From contig OV277874.1 in NCBI GenBank assembly GCA_922989275.2, positions 19,146,154 through 19,210,153 on the forward strand: a stretch of 64,000 bases of DNA, written 5' to 3'. Positions 23,684 to 33,869 of the stretch are shown in pieces. Under the pieces are notes generated by a model that made no database searches, was not told the origin of the DNA, and was given only the letters and a program-made list of their open reading frames with translations. This stretch comes from Gari tellinella. Lineage: Eukaryota > Mollusca > Bivalvia > Cardiida > Psammobiidae. The position numbers and the translations under genes were made by a program. Each line of letters opens with the position of its first letter. Position 1 is the first letter of the stretch.

Positions 23684-24384
23684 CAGTGTTCTGCCGAGGC
23701 CGCGTATCTGCGACATTGTTTCTAAAAAATTACGATTGTCGCTTTTATTTCCGTCCCGGGGCGACAATTGTCGCGGTCGAAATGTCTGGGGCCGAATATG
23801 CATCAAATTTACTCGACAGGTTCTATAATTATTACGGAAATAAATAGTATGCGACACGGCAATGGATAAACCAGTCATATTATAAAGCGTGTCTGTCGTC
23901 AAGCGCAGGAAATTTAAAAATGGCGTCTCCCGTGAAGAAAAAGCCGAAAACAATTCTAAGTTTCTTCAAACGGACAGTGTCAAATAAGGCCGAATTATTG
24001 TCCGGAACAACTTTTAAGCCCTCATCCACTTCTTCCGAATCCCCCTCTTCGCTTTTAAACCATGCAGAACCGAAATGTTCGAGGGAAAACTCGGAACCTG
24101 ATTCCTCTTAAAAAGGCTCATCGTCAGTTTCAAGATAAGTTGTAACGCGATTATTCAGTGAAGATAGTGGGAGGGGGAGATTGGAAACTTTGATTTTTAA
24201 CAGGGCTCCGAAACATTGGAAATCATCCAAAGCAAGAAAGCTCTTTCAATGACAGGTAATACCATGCATTAAAGCACTATTTTGAATGTTTCTCCTTTGT
24301 CCCCCTTTTTTTGAATATGTCGCCAACTTTTCATGCCCACTGAGACATGTGTCCCCAACTTTTGGATGTCTTGGCAGAACACTG
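23684..24384 (+). mobile_element. hAT-like element relic inside MITE-A
   Basis: Ends CAGTGTTCTGCCGAGG and TTGGCAGAACACTG are inverted repeats. CTCCAT borders both sides (23678-23683 and 24385-24390), splitting a MITE-A. It carries one short open frame (23920-24111). The length of 701 bp implies an internally deleted derivative. Confidence 0.75.
23920..24111 (+). pseudogene. Transposase N-terminal remnant (63 codons)
   Basis: Begins MASPVKKKPKTILSFFKR and continues Ser-rich to a stop. Lys-rich KTILSFF resembles the PIP-box-like start of hAT/ZNF862-type transposase proteins (known family feature; assignment inferred). No BED finger or catalytic domain follows, so it is a remnant. Confidence 0.45.
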
Positions 24385-24950
24385 CTCCATTATAGAAGGT
24401 AGTTCAAATTCATACAATAATGAAAATGTACCATAAGAAATATTTTCTATTTTCTAGCAGATGATAGCTTAAAGCAGGCTGAAAGTAAAACAGATGTGCC
24501 GGACCATTCTGCTTTGCTTTCATCCTGCTTTAAGTTGTCACCTATCTTCATTACTAGAAACAGGCTATGGGGTAAAGGGTCAAGGATCTCTTTGACACGA
24601 GTCCACACTCTGGGTGACTCAAGTACCAATTGTCAGACTGACAAAAGCAAGGCAAACATATCTACAACTTTGCAAGTTACAAAATAAAATAGACTAGAGT
24701 ACACAGTATAATCTGGATGATGTGGGAGGGGACCAATACATCATTGCAGACAGTGTAGACCCAGACCTGTTTCCGTTCTCACATGCAGGTCTGATCAGGC
24801 TCTATAGGTCTACACAGTTTGCAGTTGTTATCAGATCTCCTCCCTATCTCCCATCAATACAATGGAGAAGATGATATTCTTTCCCAGTCATCTGATTTAC
24901 CAATGTTAGGCTGACAAAACCTTGTATACCTAATATATTTAATATGCATT

Positions 24951-25143
24951 CAGTCGAACTTCGATATCTCGAACTCGCTTAACTCGAACTATCCGATAGT
25001 TTGACACATGAACTGCATTATTTCATGCTCGGTTCAGTCGAATATACCGCTATTTTAAAGTTAAAACGTGGCTTAGCCACATTTTAACTTTGAAATAGGG
25101 GTATGTTCGACTTAACCGAGTTTGAGATATCAAAGTTCGACTG
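24951..25143. mobile_element. Family M MITE, copy M1
   Basis: Ends CAGTCGAACTTCGATATCTC and GATATCAAAGTTCGACTG; inner stem TTAAAGTTAAAACGTGGC. Tigger/mariner-like TA ends (inference). Confidence 0.75.
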
Positions 25144-26112
25144 TATACGAAGTTTAATCAGCCCAGTGATGTTGTGCTAATCTTTATTTCCATTGCAAAT
25201 AGTTTGAAGCGTGATTAGAAGCCAGGTAACCTGGCCGTGTGGCGTCTGATCAGGCTCCAAACTCTTTGCCACTCAGCAATAAACTGTCAGGATTTTTTCC
25301 ATTTTATTGCATTTGCTTCTAGTTTTATTCAAACTGGAAAAAATTAGCATCTTCTCCACTGTACTGAACTGTACATGAAGGCTTTATCAGATTAAAATGC
25401 AAGCAAAACAGCAAAAACATTACAATACTGCTGAACGATACAGAGTAGTAAAAAACTGTACAACATACAGGTGATGACTGGTTAATTCCTCCAGAATACA
25501 TCATATATTGAAGCAGGGAGTAAGATATGAGGGAGTACTCTGAACAAATCCAACATTTTCTCACTCATACAGCACCAAATCCTATGGTGTTTCTACTCAT
25601 TAGAATCGTCTCTTCGAGACGATTCTGATGAGTAGTGACACTATAGGGTTTAAAGCAGAAATAAAGGTTTTAGTTGTTGAAATACTCCCCTTATCTGGAG
25701 CCCTGTTGAAGCAAATAAAACTGCCATGTTGAACTACAGGGAATATTGTATTAACCCATTACCCTATAGCATGTTCCAAGTTCTGAAGACAGGTGACCAC
25801 TTAAAGCAGGTTGAAAGTAAGGCTCATTCTGCTTTAGTTTCAACCTGCTTTAAGTGGTCACCTATCTTTAATACTAGAAACTGGAAATGGGGTAATGGGT
25901 TAAGACTGTCTCTGACTTCTCCTCTGAAAAGTCATTTAAAACTAACTGAAAGCTCACTTAGAATAAGCACAACCACTCAGTTTGACAGTTTGTAGAGCAA
26001 ATACTTGTTGCCGGGGCTACAAGCACAGGAAAGGAAACTGTTTTCAGGCAGAGGATAGGAGCAAGAAATAACAGGAAGGCAGCATAGACAGAGAAGGCTC
26101 ATGCTCTTGATC

Positions 26113-26306
26113 CAGGGTTCCAGATAAGCGAGAGTAAACTGAATAAAACCAAAATTTACTCACTATGTCAACACCAAATGCTATGATGTTACTACTCATT
26201 AGAATTGTCTTGAAGAGACAATTCTAATGAGTAGTGACACCATAGGGTTTAATACAGAAATGAAGATTTAGTTTTTGAAATACTCCCATTATCTAGAGCT
26301 CATGTT
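26113..26306. mobile_element. MITE-B with flank shared at 34.3 kb
   Basis: CCAGGGTTCCAGATAAGCGA to TATCTAGAGCTCATG. The right flank TTTTTGATCTATTAGAATGA is found again next to a MITE-B at about 34316-34345. Confidence 0.8.
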
Positions 26307-26689
26307 TTTGATCTATTAGAATGACGTGTGAATGGGAATTGATGATACCGACAATGTTGCTATGGTAATGCTTCTGATGATGATTGTTAGTTCATGGCTA
26401 CAATCGAGCTAAAAATTGATGAAAATGAATTTTGACCGATCAGATTTAACCCGTTAAACCCTAGTCATTCATATATGCACCCATCACAAACAGTGTACTT
26501 GAGGAGAGTACATTTGTCCTATGCAAACAGTGATGACTCAGATAAGAGGTAAAGGAGCCCTCTGAGCAGGGTCTGTTAAATTCAACTCTATTTTAAATAG
26601 GAAAGAATGCACTAAACTAAACAGGAAACTGGAATTGTCAATTTGAAAGTTCAGGGACTTTCGTAAACTGGGTCATCACCTAACTGGCT

Positions 26690-27440
26690 TGTTGGCTTAC
26701 TATGTCGTTGGCTAACCAGATCATTGCCCAGCTAGGTCGTTGGCTAACTGGGTCATTGCCTAACTAGGTCATTGCCTAACTGGATCATTACCTAACTAGC
26801 CCGTTAGCTAACCGGATCATTGCCTACCTAGATTGTTGGCTAGCTGGGTCATTGCCTAACTAGGTCATTGGCTAACCGGATCATTGCCCAACTAGGTCAT
26901 TGGCTAACTGGGTCATTGCCTAACTAGGTCATTGGCTAACTGGATCATTGCCCAACTAGGTCGTTGGCTAAACATATTATTGCCTACCTAGATTGTTGGC
27001 TAACTAGGTCATTGCCTGACTAGATCATTGGCTAACTGGATCATTGCCTAACTAACCCGTTAGCTCACCGGATCATTGCCTACCTAGATTGTTGGCTAAC
27101 TGGGTCATTGCCTGACTAGATCATTGGCTAACCGGATCATTGCCTAACTAGGTTTTTTGATAAGTGGGTCATTGGCTAACTAGGTCATTGGCTAATTAGG
27201 TCTTTGGCTTATTAGGTCATTGCCTAACTAGATCATTGGCTAACTGGGTCATTGCCTAACTAGTTCTTTGGCTAACTAGGTCATTGGCTAACTGGGTAAC
27301 TGTTGTGTATATGGGTCAGTCTGTCTAACTAGGTCATTACCTAACTAGTTCAATGCCTAACCATATCATTGCCTAACTAGGTCGTTGGCTAACTAGGTCG
27401 ATGGCTAACTAGGTCACTGTTGTGTATATGGGGTCAGTCT
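26690..27440. repeat. Minisatellite, about 20-22 bp unit, at E22 donor
   Basis: Roughly 35 degenerate units of GGCTAACTGGGTCATTGCC and CTAACTAGGTCATT types. It begins within about 15 bp of the E22 donor hexamer and fills 750 bp of intron. The units are adjacent, with no unique spacers, so this is not a CRISPR-like array. Confidence 0.9.
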
Positions 27441-27451
27441 GTGTAACTCAC

Positions 27452-27532
27452 CTATATTTGGCGGAGAGATCTGATAGTTTTGATTTATCAACTGCACTAG
27501 TGTTGGCCTTCTGTGCTGTACTCCTTGTGAAT
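27452..27532 (-). CDS. TJP1: ZO exon E22: FTRST tail motif exon (81 bp)
   Basis: Joined to E21 it reads RFTRSTAQKANTSAVDKSKL and then SDLSAKYR, a basic segment that may be a short linear motif. Acceptor TTTGCTGTAG; donor GTGAGT at 27446-27451. The acceptor plus about 55 exon bases is duplicated near 27931-28003. The downstream intron starts with a 750-bp minisatellite. Confidence 0.88.
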
Positions 27533-29197
27533 CTACAGCAAACATAAATACATACAGTCGAACTTCGATATCTCCAACTCGCTAACCTCTAACTATCCGA
27601 TAGTTCGATACATGAATTACATTACTTCATGCTCGGTTAAGTTGAACATACCCTAATTCAAAGTTTTGAAATACATGTACCGGTATGTTGGATTTAACCG
27701 AGTTCAAGATATCAAAGTTTGACTTACATACATTAAAACTCTCTTCTTAGAGCTCCAGATAAGGGGAGTATTAAATTTTCAAAAACTAAAATCTTTATTG
27801 CTGCATGAATCCCTATGGAGTCACTACTCATTATAATCGTCTCAAAGAGACGATTCTAATGAGTAGTAATACCAAAGAGTTTTGTGCAGAAATAAGGGAG
27901 AAAATGTTGGAAAACTTGGTTTGGTTTGTTTGTTAATGTTTTGATTTATCTATAGCACTAGTGTTGGCCTTCTGTGCTGTACTGCTTGTGAATCTACAGC
28001 AAAGATTTTAATCCCTTTTAACAATATTTCAGTCATATCGCGATGCCCAGCTAATTACAGGTTGAGGAAGTCCCCATATGCCCTACCTTTATTATCGAAA
28101 AAATTCTCTGGTTCGTTCAGATGCCGTGTAAAGCACTTTTATATAAGACTTTGGTTTATAAAGTCTCATCCGATGGACTTGCTTTAAGTAGTCACCAGGC
28201 TTTACTCTATCAACAGCATGGACCTGTTTAAAATATACTCATGAATCCCGTTATGCACTGTTTCAGATCAGAGGGCTCTGATCAGGGTCTACACTGTTTG
28301 CTTATTTAGACCAATATTAATTAAACTACCCAGAACTCCAAGTAAACTGGTTCATGTTTTAGTAACTAAAAAGCTCAACAAGGGAACCGAATAAACAACA
28401 AGAGTTACTTAGTATTGAAAGAGTTAAAACTAGAACCAGGCTATGGGGTAAAGGGTAAAGTTTACTACACTATACAGGGCCCCAGATAAGAGGAATCTAA
28501 CATTTTCTCAATTATTTTAGATTCAAATCCTATGGTGTTACTACTCATTAGAATCGTCTCAAAGAGACGATTCTAAAGAGTAGTGACACCATAGGGTTTT
28601 ATGCAGAAATAAAGATTTCAGCTTTTGAAATACTCCCCCTATCTAGAGCTCTGAAAGCTCTGCTTATTGATAGCATTTAAGACAGGTGGCAGCTTAAAGC
28701 AAGGCAGTAAGGCAGAAAGCTTCTGATACACCTTAGAGTTTGTATAATTCCTTCAAATTCCAATCATTTTATAAACAAGGAATCTCATTATAAATCCCAT
28801 GTAGATTCATGAGATTTAGATATCCTAGTTAACCCATTACCCGACAAATACGCCATTTTACGCCTTTAATGTATTCCTCCACTAAATAAAATAGTTCCAA
28901 TTTATAGTATTATATGGATATGTACCACAAAAGATATTTACTATATCCTAGCAGATTGTAGCTTAAACAGGTTGAAAGTATCGCAGAATTAAGGCACATT
29001 CTGCTTTACTTTCAACCTGCTTTAAGTGACCACCTGTCTTTAAAACTAGAAACAGGCTATGGGGTATTGAGTTAAAGCCCAAAATGTGGGTTTAATAAAA
29101 TAAATGTTACATGTCTGACAGGGTGACAGTAAAATTGTAAACTTGGAGGAAAAATACTGTCAACCTCGGCTTCATTTATTTATATACTATACCGTAC
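27533..29197. other. Intron E21-E22 contents
   Basis: Holds family M2 (27555-27725), MITE-B (about 27750-27915), the duplicated E22 acceptor (27931-28003), a partial hairpin element (28230-28310), MITE-B (28477-28655) and MITE-A (28830-29075). Confidence 0.7.
27931..28003 (-). repeat. Duplicate of E22 5' end with acceptor
   Basis: Matches 27478-27543 with few changes (shared ACTAGTGTTGGCCTTCTGTG). It retains the AG acceptor and about 55 exon bases but no donor. It is joined directly to a truncated MITE-B end. Confidence 0.88.
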
Positions 29198-29337
29198 CTG
29201 TATGGGTCGTTACTCCGAGGCTGTCTATTTCCCTGGTTAAATTTTTCTCGGAGTTTCGAATCATCATGTTTATTGGCGGGGTTGGACGTGTAGCGAGTGA
29301 ATGAGTCCCCTGAGTAGGAGGAATTATCGTTGTACGG
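29198..29337 (-). CDS. TJP1: ZO exon E21: Ser/Tyr/Asn-rich tail segment
   Basis: Encodes PYNDNSSYSGDSFTRYTSNP, then ANKHDDSKLREKFNQGNRQP and RSNDPY. Low-complexity, probably disordered, with no recognised motif. Acceptor CGTCTTTTCAG; donor GTACGG at 29192-29197 (AG|GTACGG). Phase 0 in, phase 2 out. Confidence 0.9.
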
Positions 29338-29411
29338 CTGAAAAGACGGAAAACAAAAAAGCTTTTGTAATAAGCATCAACATAAAAATTATGCTTTTTC
29401 ACACCTCTTAA

Positions 29412-29617
29412 CCCTTAGCCCGCCAAATAAATTGTCGTCTGCTATATTTCTTGTCTTTTTCAAGTTTCAAAGTGCTTCAAAGTTGCTCAAAATTGCTGAA
29501 AATGTTGTCCGAGTGTCAAACAGCTTGGATCCGGGTGAGACGCCGAGTTACTCGGCGTCTCATCCGGATCCAAGCTGTTTGCATATGGAGCAATAGTCGT
29601 GAGTGGCAGGCTAAGGG
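29412..29617. mobile_element. MITE-F3
   Basis: TTAA at 29408-29411 and 29618-29621; ends CCCTTAGCCCGCCAAATAAA and GAGTGGCAGGCTAAGGG. Lies in the E20-E21 intron, with hairpin-element debris at 29640-29760. Confidence 0.88.
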
Positions 29618-29892
29618 TTAATAATTGTACAGTAAAGGTAGTATCATTCCAAATTATAGCTTAACTCTTTTAACACCATGGACCTTTTTAAAATATACTC
29701 ATTACATTTGCAAACTGTGCAGACCCAGATCAGAGTTCATGCAAAATGAAATAATAATGCAGAGAGCTCCTATATGATACTGGGGGACAGAATAAATCAT
29801 GGAAAAAAACGAATGTGTGCTTGCCCTACATCCCGTCTTATAATGAAAGGGCATATAAAAATGGAACGGTTTTGAAAGATCATAATATTTAC

Positions 29893-30059
29893 CCAGAGCA
29901 CCAGATAAGGGTAGTTTTTTTCAAAAACTAAAATCTTTATTTCTGAATTAAACCCTTTGGTGTCACATCTCATTAGAATCGTCTCTTTGAGACGATTCTA
30001 ATGAGTAGTAACACCATAGGATTTGGTAAAATGAGCGAGAAAATGTTTGATCCGTTTAC
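29893..30059. mobile_element. MITE-B supplying the E20 donor
   Basis: Left end CAGAGCACCAGATAAGGG (from about 29894), hairpin GAATCGTCTCTTTGAGACGATTC, then GAGAAAATGTTTGATCCG and TTTACC at the exon border. The last 20 or so bases of the usual right end are missing and replaced by E20. Confidence 0.8.
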
Positions 30060-30216
30060 CCGTTGGTCCTGCTGGGAGTTGGGTGGGGAATTGACTGAAG
30101 AGTTATATGCTGACGGTGAGCTTGGCTCATGAGGTGATGACGGTGACTGATGCTGGCGTGTGATTGGGCGAGAATATAGCGGATCTACCGGTTCCTGATT
30201 AGGTCGATCATCATAA
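30060..30216 (-). CDS. TJP1: ZO exon E20: Ser/Pro-rich tail, donor at MITE junction
   Basis: Encodes YDDRPNQEPVDPLYSRPITR, then QHQSPSSPHEPSSPSAYNSS and VNSPPNSQQDQR. Acceptor TTTCTTTTTCAG. The only donor that keeps phase with E21 is CGG|GTAAAC at 30054-30059. The sequence from 30059 downward matches the antisense end of MITE-B (consensus GGGAGTAAACTGAACAAATC), so the 5' splice site appears to be transposon-derived. The exon body is confident; the exact donor is inferred from phase. Confidence 0.87.
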
Positions 30217-31233
30217 CTGAAAAAGAAATAAGTTAATAGACTGAGAAAGCGATCCTTAATTGGAAATATGTTTATCAGATACAACAGAATTAAAGGAATA
30301 TTTGAATTTTTCGTCGAACCTTTTACTGAAAAAAATCTCTGTACACATCAGACCGACAAATATTTCAGGTGACTGATTGGATCTTTTATAGATTCTGATC
30401 ATTTGGGGATGAAAAGTCAACAAGTTATGTAAGTATTTGTCATAATAGTAATGCACCCAAATCTGTCAACTACCACAGTATCTGCAACCCGGGGGATATG
30501 GTCTCGACTGCTAGCTACAAACTTAGCTTAGGGAGCAAAGAGTTAAGGCACATTCTGCTTAACTTTCAACCCTGCTTTAAGGGGTCCCCTGTCTTCAAAA
30601 CTGCAAAGAAGCTATGGGCACTTACAGACTTTAGCTATACGCATATGTAATATTTCAATACAGCGGTTGTCAGTGCGAGTGCATGCCCTTTGCCACACAA
30701 TCATACATTTGAATGTGTAGCCACTTAAATCAATTTAAAAACTTTCCCATACTAGACTGCATATATATTGTTTCTTTACTATTATAATCGTTTTAACTGA
30801 TAACAAATCTGATATTGTCATAAGTGTGTATCGTTTCATGTTGGCATACGGATGTACTCCCTTTGACAGACGAACGCAGTGTATATCGTTTACTTTGGGT
30901 TTCAAAAATTTACTTGTGTACCATGAAAACTCATATGTTTACCATAGAAACCGTATATGAAAAGCGCGGACACATAAACTTTATAAGAAAATTGTCTGTT
31001 TCTTGGTAAAAATTCAATTTCATATTTTATGAAAAGCCCAAACATACCCCTTTCTATATTCTTATATGAAAGAGGAGTAATTTGGTTTAGTTTGAGACAG
31101 ATTAATAGGAGTTGTCTTTTGAAAATGGCCGACTAAAATGTCTCAAGCGCCTTTGTATGTGACGGGGTAATGATTAAGAAAATAACGAAGTTAACATTGG
31201 AAATGCTTGCAATATCTGAAACTTAAGACCTAC
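30217..31233. other. Intron E19-E20: no repeat recognised
   Basis: Mostly unique AT-rich sequence with a MITE-A fragment near 30540-30615. I see no gene in it. Confidence 0.6.
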
Positions 31234-31399
31234 CCATCAGTCCACTGTGAATCGGACGGTAGACGACCTCGTAATCTCTCGCTAGGTGTAAGGGTTGCAT
31301 ATGGGTCGATGTTGGCACGGTTTGTGCGTCTGTCTGTTGTATAGTTGTCTGCATAGTATGATGGGTAATAACGGTCTTCCGACCTCTGTGTGTATGAAT
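31234..31399 (-). CDS. TJP1: ZO exon E19: Tyr/Arg/Thr-rich tail segment
   Basis: Encodes SYTQRSEDRYYPSYYADNYT, then TDRRTNRANIDPYATLTPSE and RLRGRLPSDSQWTDG. No recognised domain; disordered, with many Tyr residues. Acceptor TTGATATTTCAG; donor GTAGGT at 31228-31233. A MITE-B copy begins about 30 bp upstream of the acceptor (31430 onward). Confidence 0.9.
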
Positions 31400-31429
31400 C
31401 TGAAATATCAACCACACGGATCCAGATAA

Positions 31430-31600
31430 GACGGAGTAAACAAAATAAATCCAACATTTTCTCACTCATTTCAGCACAAAATCCTATGGTGTTACTACTC
31501 ATTAGAATCGTCTCTTCAAGACGATTCTAATGAGTAGTCACACCATAGGATTCGGTGCTGAATTGAGTGAGAAAATGTTGGATTTGTGCACTGATAGGCA
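31430..31600. mobile_element. MITE-B upstream of E19
   Basis: CCAGATAAGACGGAGTAAAC through hairpin GAATCGTCTCTTCAAGACGATTC to GAGAAAATGTTGGATTTGTG. The right end is truncated. Two overlapping open frames here run from E19 into the element. Confidence 0.8.
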
Positions 31601-31916
31601 AATATGGAGTAGACAAAACGAAACACAGAAGCAAAGCAGTGAAACCTGATCTGGCTTGTTGTTGTTGTTCTTGCTAAGATTTAACATCCCGCCTAAGTGC
31701 CAATCTAGCTAGCTTCAACTGTTTGCAATGGATGTAATTGTTCAAACAAAAACAAGGAAAGATTAACATATTCTCCATGGAATTTATCATCCTTCAAAGA
31801 GATTTCTGCATTTATTTATTCATTTTTTATTCATTATTAATGTTTCATCACTTGTTATCAAACCATATATTCAATTTCATTTTGCTAAATTTATTACCTC
31901 CCTTTACAATACTTAC

Positions 31917-31962
31917 CATCATAAGGAAAATCTTGATAATTTTGATGACCATCGTATGATAA
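31917..31962 (-). CDS. TJP1: ZO exon E18: 46-bp micro-exon
   Basis: Encodes LSYDGHQNYQDFPYD. Supported by a good acceptor (TTTCTATTTGTAG), a consensus donor GTAAGT at 31911-31916, and correct phase on both sides (0 in, 1 out; the G joins AT of E19 as Asp). The Tyr/Asp/Gln-rich composition matches the surrounding tail. Removing it would shift the frame by one base, so it is probably constitutive. Confidence 0.82.
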
Positions 31963-32137
31963 CTACAAATAGAAAACAAAAGATGAGCTAAAAAGAATAC
32001 CTGAATAAATTGGACTGAAAAAATTGGAAAATTTTCTTTTATAGTGGAAGTATACCAGGTAAATATTAAGATTTCAGAAAATTCTGGGTTTTTTTTGGGT
32101 TGAAATAAGCCTTGTTCCCTCTCAGAGTAGTGGTTAA

Positions 32138-32379
32138 CTCTTTACTCCCTGAAACTTTGAATGGACAAATCCAGTTTCCATTTTAGTCTAGTCCATTTCT
32201 GAATTTTAAGGGTTGTTTTTATCATTGTTTGGCATCATGACAAACAGTGTAGACCCTGATCAGAGGGCTCCTAGGAGCCCTCTGATCAGGGTCTTAACTG
32301 TTTGCATAGGATAAGTGTATTATTCACATGTACACTGTTTACAAATGACACCAATACCCGGTACTAGGAGTCAAAGGGT
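32138..32379. mobile_element. MITE-C5
   Basis: TTAA at 32134-32137. Stem CAGTGTAGACCCTGATCAGA around GGGCTCCTAGGAGCCC; right TTAA decayed. It is followed by a MITE-A (about 32380-32640). Confidence 0.8.
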
Positions 32380-32781
32380 AAACCCATTACTCCATTGATA
32401 AATATTTTTTAAGCATTTGATTTAATCCTCCACTGAAAAAAATAGTTCTACTGTATACAGTCATCATGATTTTGCTTTGTAAGAAACATTCCTATATCTA
32501 AGCAGATGGTAGCTTAAAGCATGCTGAAAGTAAATCAGAATGCGCCTGAAGGCGCATTATGCTTTACTTTAAACCTACTTTAAGTGGTCACATGTCTTTA
32601 AAACTAGAAACATGCTAGTGTAAAGGGATAATTTTATTTTACATTCTGATATAAATTCCCTTTTCAAAAACAAGAGGGCCATGGCCCTTAATTCGCTCAC
32701 CTGAGGTCATTGTGCCTTAGCTTAATAGGCAAGACAAAATTTTAATATAGCTGTAGATGGGTTAAAAATTGTCATAGTTAC

Positions 32782-33018
32782 CTTAGGAGATCTATGGTAT
32801 CTGGGCGGATCTGGGTACGGCGGTATCCCTGGAACCTTCTCCGACGTGTTCACACTCGGGTCGGAGGAAGATCTGACTAGAAAGTGTTTTTTGTACGAGG
32901 GCGAGGTGTCCATATCGTCCAGCGTCCGAGCAAGGTTTGTCTCACTCTCTCGGTTCCCTGAGAAACTCAGTCGGTTGGACATCGGGAATAAATAATCATC
33001 ACTTATATCTTCATCAGG
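32782..33018 (-). CDS. TJP1: ZO exon E17: start of C-terminal tail, acidic/Ser-rich
   Basis: 237 bp, phase 0 to phase 0. Encodes PDEDISDDYLFPMSNRLSFS, then ESETNLARTLDDMDTSPSYK, KHFLVRSSSDPSVNTSEKVP and GIPPYPDPPRYHRSPK. The acidic SDD stretch after GUK matches the acidic region of ZO-1. SFSG and RSSSDPS resemble 14-3-3 or basophilic-kinase sites (inference). Acceptor TTTTCTCTTCAG; donor GTAACT at 32776-32781. Confidence 0.92.
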
Positions 33019-33771
33019 CTGAAGAGAAAATAGAAATAGAAAGATTGACTCATAACCCTATAAATACACCTTTTTACACCTTTCATTTGTTCCTCCACTT
33101 AAGAATATCATTGCTTTTTATACAGTCATGATTCTGTACTATGAGAAGGAGCCCTCTGATCAGGGTCTACACTGTTTGTCATTTTCACATTTATTGCAAA
33201 AATCATAGATCTCTAAAAGGCTAAAAATGGACTTGACTAAATTGAAAATTAGAATTGTCCATTTGAGGTTTCAGGGAGGAAATGGTTAACTGGGTGTAGA
33301 TTGTAGATACTACAGCGCTCCCTCTCTACAACGACACCCATTGGGAGACAAAAGTTGTGTGCGTTGTTCGGAGGGAGTCGTTATATGGAGGGAAATTGGC
33401 TTACATTTGCAAACAGCTTGAATCCAGATCAGACGCCCCGTAACGGGGCGTCTGATCTGGATTCAAGCTGTTACAGCTGACAACAACTTTAATCAGACAA
33501 TATTGCAGCAGTAAGGCGTTAGACATTGTTGTCCTGTTTAGGAAATTGCAACAATGGTCGTTGTAAGGAGGGAGTCATTGTTGGGAGGGTTGTTGTAAGG
33601 AAGGAGTCGTGGGGAGGGTCGTTGTAGGGAGGGAGTTGTTGTTGGGAGGGCCGTTGTAGTGAGGGAGTTGTTGTTGGGAGGGCCGTTGTAGGGAGGGAGT
33701 TGTTGTTGTGAGAGTCGTTGTAGGGAGGGAGTGGTTGTTAAGAGGGTTGTTGTAGGGAGAGAGCACTGTAC
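33019..33771. other. Intron E16-E17 contents
   Basis: A chimera of MITE-A start (33040-33140) and MITE-C tail (33145-33290), a hairpin element (about 33312-33500; stem GCTTGAATCCAGATCAGACG around GCCCCGTAACGGGGC), then the E16 donor minisatellite. Confidence 0.7.
33538..33768. repeat. Purine-rich minisatellite at E16 donor
   Basis: Units of about 30-33 bp, GTTGTAGGGAGGGAGTTGTT with GTTGGGAGGGCC, roughly seven copies. It begins within about 15 bp of the E16 donor. Open frames in it are repeat artefacts. Confidence 0.88.
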
Positions 33772-33869
33772 CTTTTTCTCTGACATCCAGATCTGCTGTT
33801 GCTGCTGCAGGTCTATCATGTCCACCAGCTTCTTGTACCAGTTGTCTGAACTGTTGTGGGTCACAGTAG
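33772..33869 (-). CDS. TJP1: ZO exon E16: end of GUK region
   Basis: Encodes TVTHNSSDNWYKKLVDMIDL and then QQQQQIWMSEKK. It aligns to the ZO-1 segment in which a Trp-Tyr pair is followed by a Gln-rich helix and a W(V/M)SE motif. Acceptor TTATTGACAG; donor GTACAG at 33766-33771. The donor opens onto a minisatellite (33538-33771). The neighbouring open frames there are repeat artefacts. Confidence 0.9.

Larger units (their letters stand above)
23189..27451. other. Intron E22-E23 contents
   Basis: MITE-A split by a hAT relic (23635-24580), family M1 (24951-25143), degenerate MITE-D (about 25170-25365), MITE-B (about 25520-25706, 26113-26306), short MITE-A (25743-25903), MITE-C fragment (about 26451-26655) and a minisatellite (26690-27440). 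No exon found. Confidence 0.7.

Noticed and set aside
26690..27440. CRISPR-like array
   Set aside because: Degenerate minisatellite without spacers, in an animal intron.
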